Part shown: positions 1 to 7,264 of the stretch, piece by piece
Layout of the letters: each line of letters begins with the position of its first letter
Position numbering within the stretch: position 1 is the stretch's first letter
DNA from: VFJL01 sp043752345
Lineage (GTDB): Bacteria > Pseudomonadota > Gammaproteobacteria > Burkholderiales > Nitrosomonadaceae
DNA length: 10,872 nt
Assembly (NCBI GenBank): GCA_043752345.1
Contig: JAYUYT010000104.1
Coordinates: forward strand, 1 to 10,872
Direction: 5' to 3'
Program-made: the position numbers and the translations under genes
The notes under the pieces: generated by a model
What the model saw: only the letters and a program-made list of their open reading frames with translations
Database searches by the model: none
Told to the model about the DNA's origin: nothing

Positions 1-693
1 CCCGGAGGCTGCCACTGGTCCGGGATTGTGCGTCGTGGCACAACCCTGCGCTTGGTGGATGTGGAAGGCGGAGCCAATGCCGCAGTGCTGTTCTTCAATC
101 AGGAAGAGAAGCTGGAGCGCTACAACATGGCGGATACGCTGAAATCGCAGCATACATTCCGGCTGACCAGAGGACATGCGTGTTACTCCGACATGGGGCG
201 CATTTTCTGTTGTATTACTGCGGATACCGCAGGCTGGCACGACACCGTGTGCGGTCTGAGCGATGCCGGGCTGATACGGCAGAAATACGGTGTTGCACGG
301 TTCCAGGAGCAGTGCAATCAGATGTATCGCAGCGGGCTGGACGGCATGCTGATCGAGTTGGGCAAGTGGGGCCTAGGTATGCGTGATGTGGTGTCCAACA
401 TCAATTTTTTCAGCAAGGTCACCGCCAGTTCATCCGGCGAACTGGTATTCCATAGCGGTAACAGCAAGGCGGGGGATCATGTCGATCTGAGTTTCGAGAT
501 GGATACCTTAATGGTGCTGTCCGCTGCGCCGCATCCGCTCGATCCGGTGGAAACTTATCAACCCGGGGCAGTCAGCCTGGCGGCGTTTGCCACGCCACCT
601 GGGGCAGCGGCGGAATGCGCGCGTATCGCCGAGAACATGCGCGGGCTACAAAACACCCGACGCTTGTATGCCTGTTGCGGAGGTGTGGCGTGA
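1..693 (+). CDS. DUF1989 protein UAAP1, likely carboxyguanidine deiminase subunit (5' end cut off)
   Basis: The frame is open from the first base, and the residues before the first possible GTG (position 28) are already family-like (GGCHWSGIVRRGTTLRL), so the true start lies left of the window. About 230 residues are visible. Family marks are RGTTLRLVDVEGG, ERYNMADTLKSQH, SDMGR, GWHDTVCG (around visible residues 79-86), ELGKWGLGMRD, SNINFFSKV and HPLDP. These match the urea amidolyase-associated protein 1 group of DUF1989. Such proteins were long annotated by their linkage to urea carboxylase. Published biochemistry identifies the UAAP1/UAAP2 pair as a two-subunit carboxyguanidine deiminase that turns carboxyguanidine into allophanate and ammonia in the cytosol. 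Here the gene is followed by its paralogue with a 4-base overlap and then by the carboxylase, which fits that pathway. I do not assign the A or B letter. The family call is firm and the reaction is inferred. Confidence 0.9.
   Translation, partial: PGGCHWSGIVRRGTTLRLVDVEGGANAAVLFFNQEEKLERYNMADTLKSQHTFRLTRGHACYSDMGRIFCCITADTAGWHDTVCGLSDAGLIRQKYGVARFQEQCNQMYRSGLDGMLIELGKWGLGMRDVVSNINFFSKVTASSSGELVFHSGNSKAGDHVDLSFEMDTLMVLSAAPHPLDPVETYQPGAVSLAAFATPPGAAAECARIAENMRGLQNTRRLYACCGGVA
679..683 (+). promoter_or_regulatory. Ribosome binding site deciding the UAAP2 start
   Basis: GGAGG lies six bases before a GTG at 690. That GTG overlaps the upstream TGA stop (GTGA, translational coupling). The protein from this GTG has the usual family length and N-terminus, so it is preferred over the in-frame ATG at 615, which would bury 75 bases inside the upstream gene. 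Confidence 0.8.
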
Positions 694-1361
694 GTGCGCA
701 CAACCTCGTCGCAAGCAGGCTTGACCCAGATCTCACCGTGGTGGATGAGATCTGTGCGGCAGGTGAGCCGTGGGTCAAGCTGGTGAAGAAGGGACAGGTG
801 TTCCGCATCGTCGATCTGGAAGGTAATCAGGCGGTGGATACGCTGTTCTTCAACGCCACCCGTGCGCTGGAACGCTACAGTGCATGCGACACGATTCGTC
901 GGCAGAACAGGTTGTATCTGACCACCGGCAGCAAGCTCTATTCCAATTTTGACAACGTCATGCTCACCATCGTCGCGGACACCTGCGGGCGGCATGACAC
1001 GCTGGGCGGCGCCTGCGCAGCGGAGAGCAACAGCGTGCGTTATGCGCTGGAAAAATATCCGATGCACAGCTGCCGCGATAATTTTCTGCACACGCTGGCG
1101 CATGAACCGGTGTGCGAACAGCTCGGCATGAGCAAGCGTGATCTGCCCAGCAATATCAATTTCTTCATGAACGTCCCGGTATCGGAAGACGGCGGGCTGG
1201 AATTTGTGGATGGGGTGTCCGCACCGGGCAAGTATGTCGAAATGCGGGCCGAGATGGACGTGGTAGTGCTGATCTCGAACTGCCCACAACTGAACAACCC
1301 GTGCAATGCCTACAATCCTACGCCGATTCGTTTGCTGGTGTGGAATCCGATCGACGCGTGA
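690..1361 (+). CDS. DUF1989 protein UAAP2, likely second carboxyguanidine deiminase subunit
   Basis: This is a 223-residue cytosolic protein starting at GTG 690, which overlaps the stop of the preceding gene and has a good GGAGG site. Family marks are GEPWVKLVKKGQ, RIVDLEGNQAVDTLFFN, ERYSACDTIR, ADTCGRHDTLGGACAAESN, SNINFFMNVPV, SAPGKYVEMRAEMDV and the very typical ISNCPQLNNPCNAYNPTP near the C-terminus. The conserved Cys and His residues in the CGRHDTLGGAC stretch are plausible metal ligands (inference). It is a clear paralogue of the preceding protein, sharing the ERY..DT, HDT.G and SNINFF blocks in the same order. This agrees with the two forming one heteromeric enzyme, carboxyguanidine deiminase, rather than vague urea accessory proteins. 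The tight overlap suggests coupled translation in equal amounts. The family assignment is strong. The substrate rests on published work with homologues. Confidence 0.9.
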   Translation: MSAHNLVASRLDPDLTVVDEICAAGEPWVKLVKKGQVFRIVDLEGNQAVDTLFFNATRALERYSACDTIRRQNRLYLTTGSKLYSNFDNVMLTIVADTCGRHDTLGGACAAESNSVRYALEKYPMHSCRDNFLHTLAHEPVCEQLGMSKRDLPSNINFFMNVPVSEDGGLEFVDGVSAPGKYVEMRAEMDVVVLISNCPQLNNPCNAYNPTPIRLLVWNPIDA

Positions 1362-1414
1362 TCACAGCCAGCCGTCCGCGTTTTGTCAGCAGGAAAAGGG
1401 AAAAAGAACAGCGC

Positions 1415-4400
1415 ATGTTCGAGAAAATACTGATCGCCAATCGTGGCGCTATTGCTTGCCGCATCATCCGTACCTTGCGTCGTATCGGCGTGAGAAGCGT
1501 GGCGGTTTACACCGATGCGGATGCATTGTCACGGCATGTGGCGGAAGCCGACGAAGCGTATTGCATCGGTAGCGGGGTCGCGGCGGAAAGTTATCTGCGC
1601 GCCGACAAGATTCTGCAAGTCGCAAGGCAAAGCGGTGCACAAGCCATTCATCCCGGATATGGTTTTCTCAGTGAGCAGGCGGATTTTGCCGAGCAATGCG
1701 CCAATCAAGGCATTTGCTTCATCGGCCCCAGTCCGCAGCAGATGCGCACCTTTGGCCTGAAGCACGCGGCGCGCGCACTGGCCTCGCAAAATCAGGTGCC
1801 GCTGTTGCCTGGAACCGGCTTGCTGGACAACGTAGATCAAGCATTGCACGCAGCGGCGCAGATCGGCTATCCGCTCATGCTGAAAAGCACTGCTGGCGGC
1901 GGCGGCATCGGCATGCGTTTGTGCTGGAACAGGGATGAATTGAGCGGCGCTTACGAAGCGGTGAAATACCTGGCGCAGAATAACTTCCAGGATGCCGGCC
2001 TGTTTTTGGAGAAATATGTCGAGAATGCCCGCCACATTGAGGTGCAGATTTTCGGTGATGGCAAGGGCGGAGTGATAGCGCTGGGCGAGCGCGACTGCTC
2101 GGTACAACGGCGCAACCAGAAGATGATCGAAGAAACGCCTGCACCCAATCTTACGCCGCGCTTACGCCAGGCTCTGCTGGATACCGCTGTGTGCCTGGGC
2201 CTGGCGGTCAACTACCAGTCGGCTGGCACGGTGGAATATATTTTCGATGCATCCGGCGGCGAGTTCTATTTCCTCGAAGTGAATACGCGCCTGCAAGTCG
2301 AGCATGGCGTGACCGAAGAAGTGACCGGCATTGATCTGGTGGAGTGGATGGTGCGGCAGGCTGCCGGAGATCTGCCGCCGCTGGATTCGTTCGACATCAA
2401 GCCGCGCGGTACTGCCATGCAAGTGAGGGTGTATGCCGAGAATCCAGCCAAAGATTTTCAGCCTTGCTGCGGGGTGCTCACTGCTGCCGAATTCCCATCT
2501 GCGGCGCGTGTCGAGACCTGGGTGGAGCGCGGCGTCGAGATATCACCGTTCTATGATCCGCTGCTGGCCAAGATCATTGTGCATGCGGCAGAACGTGAAC
2601 AGGCCATTACCAACCTGCTGACCGCACTCGCTGCGACTGCACTGCACGGCATTGAAACCAATCTGGATTATCTCAAGCAGGTCTTGCGCAGCACGCTGTT
2701 CTGCAGCGGCCAGCACACCACCAGTTTTCTGAACGGTTTCCATTACCTTGCACATACCATCGAGGTGCTCGACCCCGGTGTGCAGACCACGCTGCAGGAT
2801 TATCCCGGACGGCTGGGCTATTGGCATGTCGGTGTGCCGCCATCTGGGCCGATGGACAGCCTGGCATTTCGTCTGGCCAATCGTCTGGTTAGCAACGCAC
2901 AAGATCAGGCTGGACTCGAAATTACCTTTATCGGCCCAACCCTGCGTTTCAACTGCGACAGTGTGATTGCCGTGACCGGTGCCCCTATCGAGGTTCGTCT
3001 GGATGGTGAGCCGTTGGCGCAATGGCAGTCGTACGCGGCCAAGGCGGGGGCGCTGCTGCAGTTCGGGAAAATCATGGGCCATGGCTGCCGAGCTTATCTG
3101 GCGGTGCAGGGCGGTTTTCAGGTACCCGCTTATCTTGGCAGCAAAGCCACTTTCACACTTGGTCAGTTTGGCGGACATGCCGGGCGTGCCTTGCGTAGCG
3201 GTGATGTGTTGCACATCGCCACGGCGCACAGTCATGCCCGCCGCGCCCTGCCGCAGGAACTGGTTCCACACTATACCGATAGCTGGGAAATTGGCGTGCT
3301 GTACGGCCCGCACGGCGCGCCAGATTTTTTTACCGAAACGGATATCCAGGATTTTTTTGCGACTAGCTGGAAAGTGCACCACAATTCAAATCGTACCGGC
3401 GTGCGTCTGCTCGGTCCAAAACCGGAATGGGCGCGCAGCGATGGTGGCGAAGCGGGATTGCATCCATCCAACATCCACGACAACGCGTACGCCATCGGCG
3501 CAGTAGATTTTACTGGTGACATGCCGGTGATATTGGGGCCGGATGGCCCCAGTCTGGGCGGCTTCGTCTGCCCAGTCACCATTATCGCTGCCGAATTATG
3601 GAAGACGGGGCAGCTCAAGCCGGGTGACAGCGTGCGTTTCCGCTGGATGACAACAGAGCAGGCACTGGCGCTGGAGAAGTTGCAGGACGTGACCATCCGG
3701 CACCTTCGGCTGCCAAAAGTCATTCCGGTGCTGCCCAGGGCAAGTGCAATGGGCAGTCCCATTCTGCACCGCGTTCCAGCAAGCTCCCAGCAGGTGCAGG
3801 TGGTGTATCGCCAGTCCGGTGACAAGAATCTGCTGGTCGAATATGGCCCGCTGGTGCTTGATCTCAATCTGCGTTTGCGCGTCCACGCGCTGATGGAATG
3901 GGTGCAGCGAACCATTGATGCGGGCAGTCTGCAGGGAATTACGGATCTGACGCCGGGCATCCGTTCGTTGCAAATTCATTTTGACTCGCGCGTGCTGTCG
4001 CGCGACAAGTTGCTGGGCATACTCATTGCTGCAGAAAAGAAATTGCCTGCCATCGAGGAGATGAAAGTGCCGGCGCGCATCGTGCACCTGCCGTTATCGT
4101 GGGATGACGCAGCGACGCGGCTGGCGATCGAGAAATACATGCAGTCGGTGCGCAATGATGCGCCGTGGTGTCCGAGCAATATCGAGTTTATCCGCCGCAT
4201 CAACGGGCTGGGCAGCATCGAAGAAGTGCAACGTTTTTTGTTCGAGGCGAGCTACCTGGTACTGGGGTTGGGCGATGTGTATCTGGGTGCGCCGGTGGCG
4301 ACTCCGCTGGATCCCCGTCATCGTCTGGTCACCACCAAGTACAACCCGGCACGCACCTGGACGCCAGAGAATGCGGTCGGCATAGGCGGGGCTTATTTGT

Positions 4401-5029
4401 GCGTGTACGGGATGGAAGGTCCCGGCGGTTACCAGTTTGTCGGCCGTACTGTACAGATGTGGAATCGTTATCGCGAGACTGGTGATTTCCGGCATGGCAA
4501 GCCTTGGCTGTTGCGTTTTTTCGACCAGCTCCGCTTCTATCCGGTGAGCGAAAGCGAACTACTTAAACTACGCAAGGATTTTGTCGCTGGGCGCTTCAAG
4601 CTGCGTGTGGAAGAAACCACTTTCAGTTTGAAACAGTACAACGGCTTCCTGCGACAGCATGCGGCGGCAATCAGTGTTTTCAAGGCCAGACAGCAGACCG
4701 CATTTGAAGCCGAGCGTGAGCGCTGGAAGAGTAGTGGCCAGACAGAATACGTGAACGAAGCTACGCTTGGCGAGGCGAATACGCAGAGCGAACTGGATTT
4801 GCCGCAGGGCACGTGCGTCGTCAGTGCGCACGTGACCGGCAGGGTGTGGAAGCTGTTGGTCAAACAAGGGCAGCACGTCATGGTGGGAAGTCCGTTGCTG
4901 ATAGTCGAATCGATGAAAATGGAAATTGCGCTGGACGCGCCGGGCAGCGGCACGGTGCAGCAGCTGTTTTGCAAGGAAGGCGAGCATGTATCCGCCGGGC
5001 AGATGCTGCTCGTGATAGAGAAAGATTGA
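1415..5029 (+). CDS. Biotin-dependent urea/guanidine carboxylase
   Basis: This 1204-residue enzyme uses ATP and bicarbonate to carboxylate urea to allophanate or guanidine to carboxyguanidine. The order is biotin carboxylase (about residues 1-450), a KipA/AHS2-like carboxyltransferase half (from about 450), a KipI/AHS1-like half (from about 796), a family-specific linker, and a biotin carrier domain (about 1135-1204). Visible motifs are FEKILIANRG at the N-terminus, the glycine-rich ATP loop KSTAGGGGIGM (K157-M167), ERDCSVQRRNQK (225-236), EVNTRLQVEH (288-297), GGEAGLHPSN and DGPSLGGFVCP in the carboxyltransferase, and ESMKME with K1168 as the biotinylated lysine. Length is normal and all active parts are present. 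ATG 1415 is chosen because family members begin MFEKILIANRG. An in-frame GTG at 1358 overlaps the UAAP2 stop, but neither start has a well-spaced Shine-Dalgarno site. Linkage to the UAAP pair favours guanidine as substrate. No allophanate hydrolase is fused or adjacent downstream. Confidence 0.93.
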   Translation: MFEKILIANRGAIACRIIRTLRRIGVRSVAVYTDADALSRHVAEADEAYCIGSGVAAESYLRADKILQVARQSGAQAIHPGYGFLSEQADFAEQCANQGICFIGPSPQQMRTFGLKHAARALASQNQVPLLPGTGLLDNVDQALHAAAQIGYPLMLKSTAGGGGIGMRLCWNRDELSGAYEAVKYLAQNNFQDAGLFLEKYVENARHIEVQIFGDGKGGVIALGERDCSVQRRNQKMIEETPAPNLTPRLRQALLDTAVCLGLAVNYQSAGTVEYIFDASGGEFYFLEVNTRLQVEHGVTEEVTGIDLVEWMVRQAAGDLPPLDSFDIKPRGTAMQVRVYAENPAKDFQPCCGVLTAAEFPSAARVETWVERGVEISPFYDPLLAKIIVHAAEREQAITNLLTALAATALHGIETNLDYLKQVLRSTLFCSGQHTTSFLNGFHYLAHTIEVLDPGVQTTLQDYPGRLGYWHVGVPPSGPMDSLAFRLANRLVSNAQDQAGLEITFIGPTLRFNCDSVIAVTGAPIEVRLDGEPLAQWQSYAAKAGALLQFGKIMGHGCRAYLAVQGGFQVPAYLGSKATFTLGQFGGHAGRALRSGDVLHIATAHSHARRALPQELVPHYTDSWEIGVLYGPHGAPDFFTETDIQDFFATSWKVHHNSNRTGVRLLGPKPEWARSDGGEAGLHPSNIHDNAYAIGAVDFTGDMPVILGPDGPSLGGFVCPVTIIAAELWKTGQLKPGDSVRFRWMTTEQALALEKLQDVTIRHLRLPKVIPVLPRASAMGSPILHRVPASSQQVQVVYRQSGDKNLLVEYGPLVLDLNLRLRVHALMEWVQRTIDAGSLQGITDLTPGIRSLQIHFDSRVLSRDKLLGILIAAEKKLPAIEEMKVPARIVHLPLSWDDAATRLAIEKYMQSVRNDAPWCPSNIEFIRRINGLGSIEEVQRFLFEASYLVLGLGDVYLGAPVATPLDPRHRLVTTKYNPARTWTPENAVGIGGAYLCVYGMEGPGGYQFVGRTVQMWNRYRETGDFRHGKPWLLRFFDQLRFYPVSESELLKLRKDFVAGRFKLRVEETTFSLKQYNGFLRQHAAAISVFKARQQTAFEAERERWKSSGQTEYVNEATLGEANTQSELDLPQGTCVVSAHVTGRVWKLLVKQGQHVMVGSPLLIVESMKMEIALDAPGSGTVQQLFCKEGEHVSAGQMLLVIEKD

Positions 5030-5146
5030 GTGGAAGCTGGTTACAATCCCTGCATAAAAATGCGACGGGGATATTCTTTACCAGCATTTCTTGCAAGTTG
5101 ACAGAGTGACATCGGTTCACCTATCCATGAGACCGGGCTTCGCTAG

Positions 5147-5230
5147 GAACCCAAGGTTGTGTATTATCCGATAGTTGGATTGAAAATCACGTTCCCGGAG
5201 AACGCTCTGCAAACAGAAAATCAGCGCTAG
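5147..5230 (+). other. Open stretch ending in an in-frame amber, possible lost N-terminus of the cyclase
   Basis: In the same frame as the downstream cyclase, codons 5147-5227 are open and end with ENALQTENQR, followed by TAG at 5228-5230 and then RDQLQELLAEARLNEQKM. The two sides read as one amphipathic coiled coil: Leu at 5207, Asn at 5219, the TAG at 5228, Leu at 5240 and Leu at 5249 follow the 4-3 heptad spacing, so the stop occupies a position where leucine is expected. TTG to TAG is a single-base change. Possible old starts are GTG 5159 (AGGA 10 bases before it) and TTG 5180 (no good site). It may equally be untranslated leader that happens to look helical. Confidence 0.45.
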
Positions 5231-5266
5231 CGTGACCAACTGCAAGAATTACTTGCTGAAGCGCGC

Positions 5267-6292
5267 TTGAACGAGCAAAAAATGCACCGCTTTGATCAGC
5301 TTGAGCGGTGTTTGATCGGCACGCGCTCGCTGGCGGAATTGATCCAGATACTGTTGTGCGATTTTAAGACTGCTTTTGACCATGATGCTGTGACCCTGGC
5401 GCTCATCGACCCGGAATATGAAATCGCACGCATCCTGGAGGAGGAAAAGGGGGGGGATGCGAAAATGGCTGGACTGGTTCTGCTGGAAAGTCCATTTGTG
5501 CTGACAAATCTGTATGGTGACAACCTCCGGCCTTTCCTCGGAGCTTTCGATACGGGGCGGCACAGCGCTATACTCGATTCGTCGCCCTGCGGATGTGTAT
5601 CAGTAGCATTCCTGCCGCTGCTGAGCCAAGGTGAATTGATAGGCAGTCTCAATATAGGTAGTTGCAAAGTGGAGCGCTTTGCCACCGGCAGTGGCACCGA
5701 TTTCCTTGAACGACTGGCAGCCATCTTTGCGATCTGTCTGGAGAACGCCCTCAATCATGAGCGACTTAAACTGATGGGGCTGACCGACCCACTTACCGGT
5801 GTCAACAACCGTCGCTATTTCGAGAGTCGTTGTCTGGAGGAAATTACTCATGCGCAACGCCATGGCCTGCCGCTTGCCTGCATGTTTCTCGACGTGGATA
5901 AGTTCAAGCGCATAAACGACACCTTTGGCCATCAGGCGGGGGATGAAGTGCTGCGCAATGTCGCCAAGCTGATTAAGGTACAGCTTCGGGCTGGCGATGT
6001 CATGGCGCGCTACGGCGGTGAGGAGTTTGTTGTTCTGCTACCGCAGGCCGCCATTCCCCCAGCTTGCGATATCGCTGAACGGATTCGAGCTGCCATGTCA
6101 TCCTACTCCTTCCAGTCACTCTCTGGCGAGAGTATCCAGGTCACGATTTCTATCGGCGTCTCCATGTTAATTGCAGACTCGGCAGAAAGAGATATCAGTA
6201 CGCTGGCTGAGAAATTTATTGGTTCAGCCGATGAAGCGCTGCATCAGGCCAAGAGAGATGGGCGAAATAGGGTGGTTTGCAAAGTAGATTGA
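5267..6292 (+). CDS. Diguanylate cyclase with N-terminal coiled-coil/GAF-like (DUF484-like) sensor region
   Basis: This protein joins two GTP into cyclic-di-GMP. It has up to 341 residues counted from TTG 5267; ATG 5282 is the next choice, and neither has a convincing ribosome site. The N-terminal 35 residues are helical, residues of about 40-165 form a GAF/DUF484-like sensor domain (SVAFLPLLSQGELIGSLNIGS, then FLERLAAIFAICLENAL), and the GGDEF domain runs from LTDPLTGVNNRRYF (172) to the end. The catalytic motif is GGEEF at 250-254. The inhibitory RxxD site is RAGD at 241-244, five residues ahead, so product feedback should work. Metal- and base-binding positions appear in FLDVDKFKRINDTFGHQAGD. 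There is no signal peptide or membrane helix, so it is a soluble cytosolic enzyme with an unknown input signal. An eight-G run (5449-5456) sits in the coding sequence. The reading frame may be the surviving part of a longer gene (see 5147-5230). It converges with the lipoprotein gene across 20 bases. Confidence 0.88.
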   Translation: MNEQKMHRFDQLERCLIGTRSLAELIQILLCDFKTAFDHDAVTLALIDPEYEIARILEEEKGGDAKMAGLVLLESPFVLTNLYGDNLRPFLGAFDTGRHSAILDSSPCGCVSVAFLPLLSQGELIGSLNIGSCKVERFATGSGTDFLERLAAIFAICLENALNHERLKLMGLTDPLTGVNNRRYFESRCLEEITHAQRHGLPLACMFLDVDKFKRINDTFGHQAGDEVLRNVAKLIKVQLRAGDVMARYGGEEFVVLLPQAAIPPACDIAERIRAAMSSYSFQSLSGESIQVTISIGVSMLIADSAERDISTLAEKFIGSADEALHQAKRDGRNRVVCKVD

Positions 6293-6312
6293 TCTGCGGC
6301 GCAGCTTCTCGC

Positions 6313-6858
6313 TCATCGCAGCAGCGCGCCGAATTGCGGATCGGTGACGACCTTCTTTATCAAGTCTTGAACGGCGGGGATCAGCGCCCGGGCAGTCCGG
6401 TCGCAGGCAACATTTCTATCGAGGCTACTCTCGAACTCGTATCGGTTCGCTACTCGTATCGATTTTCCATTACCTGAGTTAAGCGATAGAGACAGATCCC
6501 ACCACCCACTGGAGAGTAACCCCCCTTGACCGGATGAAAAGTTAATCTCTGTAAGACTGCCTATGAGCGCTACGCCATTGTCCGAGTAAATATTGGCAAG
6601 CTTCAGTTCGTCGTTGAATGCCTTTCCGATAAATTGTGCAATGCTCATGCCGTCGGGCCCCAGAATTTTCCCTGTTATTAGTCGACAGCTTGCGCTGTAG
6701 TTGACAGGTGTTAACATGGTGGCGACCCGAACTTGGCTTCCAGCATATTTTTTCAGTGCCTGATGATTGTCAACCAGGATCGAATACCGCCCCGGGGTGA
6801 TGGTTACGCAACCGGCAGAAAGCAGGGCAACACCAATTAATGCGATGATTCTTCTCAT
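6313..6858 (-). CDS. Small lipoprotein of unknown function
   Basis: This is a 181-residue protein starting at the ATG at 6858. It begins MRRIIALIGVALLSAGC, a short lipoprotein signal with the acylated cysteine at residue 17. Ser rather than Leu sits at -3 of the lipobox, which is acceptable. Val follows the cysteine, so by the E. coli +2 rule it would go to the outer membrane, facing the periplasm. The frame stays open upstream to an ATG at 6996, but that longer form would bury the signal sequence 46 residues in, so it is rejected. The mature part has only two cysteines (C58, C152), a candidate disulfide, and a beta-rich centre with WWDLSLSLNSGNGKS (119-133) ending in a helix (RALIPAVQDLIKKVV). 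It resembles conserved hypothetical proteobacterial lipoproteins. I cannot name a function. No strong ribosome site is seen. It is transcribed toward the cyclase gene. Confidence 0.75.
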   Translation of the reverse strand: MRRIIALIGVALLSAGCVTITPGRYSILVDNHQALKKYAGSQVRVATMLTPVNYSASCRLITGKILGPDGMSIAQFIGKAFNDELKLANIYSDNGVALIGSLTEINFSSGQGGLLSSGWWDLSLSLNSGNGKSIRVANRYEFESSLDRNVACDRTARALIPAVQDLIKKVVTDPQFGALLR

Positions 6859-7264
6859 GGATGACTTATTTTGTGCAGTAAGTGCGGCAATATTGTAGTG
6901 ATGCCAGACGCCCTCTATCCGGGGCCTGGCACGGTAGACTGCCCACAAAGCATAGTCCCGCAGGGATTCGTATGATGGGAGGAATTGTCTGGGCATGTTT
7001 TAATCATACAGGCTCCTGATGCTTTCTTAACCTGTTGATGGCAGGTAGACTATCCAAATTCTTCCTGACATACAAGGCTGATCATCCGGGCCGCTGGAGC
7101 CGGATGCCTTAACTGGCAGTATCAGTTAGTGACAGTCATTCTGGTGGAACGGTCTGTCTGATTAAGCGCTATTAACAGCAGGCTGGTGCATTCCGACGCT
7201 GGTCTATTACGATTCTGCCAACTAGTTATATTGTGAGTGTGATACTTGCCTGAAGGAGTCTGTC
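6859..7264. other. Intergenic region between divergent lipoprotein and HD-GYP genes
   Basis: About 400 bases separate the two divergent starts. I see no convincing protein gene. The contents are a bulged hairpin at 7074-7110, a weak inverted repeat (AACTG 7111-7115 / CAGTT 7123-7127), a possible -10 for the HD-GYP gene (TATATT 7227-7232) without a matching -35, a possible -10 for the lipoprotein gene (ATTGTA 6892-6897 on the + strand, TACAAT on the -) also without a -35, and a 30-codon open frame on the - strand (6915-7007) with a good ribosome site. The region probably holds two divergent promoters, but their boxes cannot be fixed by eye. Confidence 0.5.
7074..7110. repeat. Bulged inverted repeat (hairpin)
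   Basis: CATCCGG (7083-7089) pairs perfectly with CCGGATG (7100-7106) around a 10-base loop, and AAGG (7074-7077) pairs with CCTT (7107-7110), leaving a 5-base bulge on one side. No T-run follows on either strand, so it is not a standard terminator. It could be an operator, an RNA hairpin in the HD-GYP leader, or chance. Confidence 0.45.

Noticed and set aside
558..1289. Long open frame on the - strand across UAAP1/UAAP2
   Set aside because: It lies opposite well-recognised genes, its protein has no recognisable family pattern, and it mirrors the codon bias of the + strand genes.
2543..3382. 279-codon open frame on the - strand inside the carboxylase
   Set aside because: It is a shadow of the carboxyltransferase coding sequence with no ribosome site or motif of its own.
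5052..5063. GCATAAAAATGC as a terminator after the carboxylase
   Set aside because: The stem is four AT-rich pairs with no T-run; it is too weak to terminate.
5098..5127. TTGACA at 5098-5103 as a sigma-70 promoter for the cyclase gene
   Set aside because: The -35 is perfect but no acceptable -10 lies 16-18 bases on (best is TATCCA). The better -10-like TATTAT at 5162-5167 has no -35, so neither was annotated.
6294..6304. CTGCGGCGCAG palindrome between the convergent cyclase and lipoprotein genes, as a bidirectional terminator
   Set aside because: The stem is only four to five pairs with almost no loop, and no T-run follows on either strand.
6859..6996. 46-residue N-terminal extension of the lipoprotein from ATG 6996
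   Set aside because: It would place the lipoprotein signal and lipobox in the interior of the protein, and its ribosome site is badly spaced.
6933..7056. Near-repeat GGTAGACTGCCCA (6933-6945) / GGTAGACTATCCA (7044-7056)
   Set aside because: Only two copies with two mismatches in 13 bases and no further context; probably chance.
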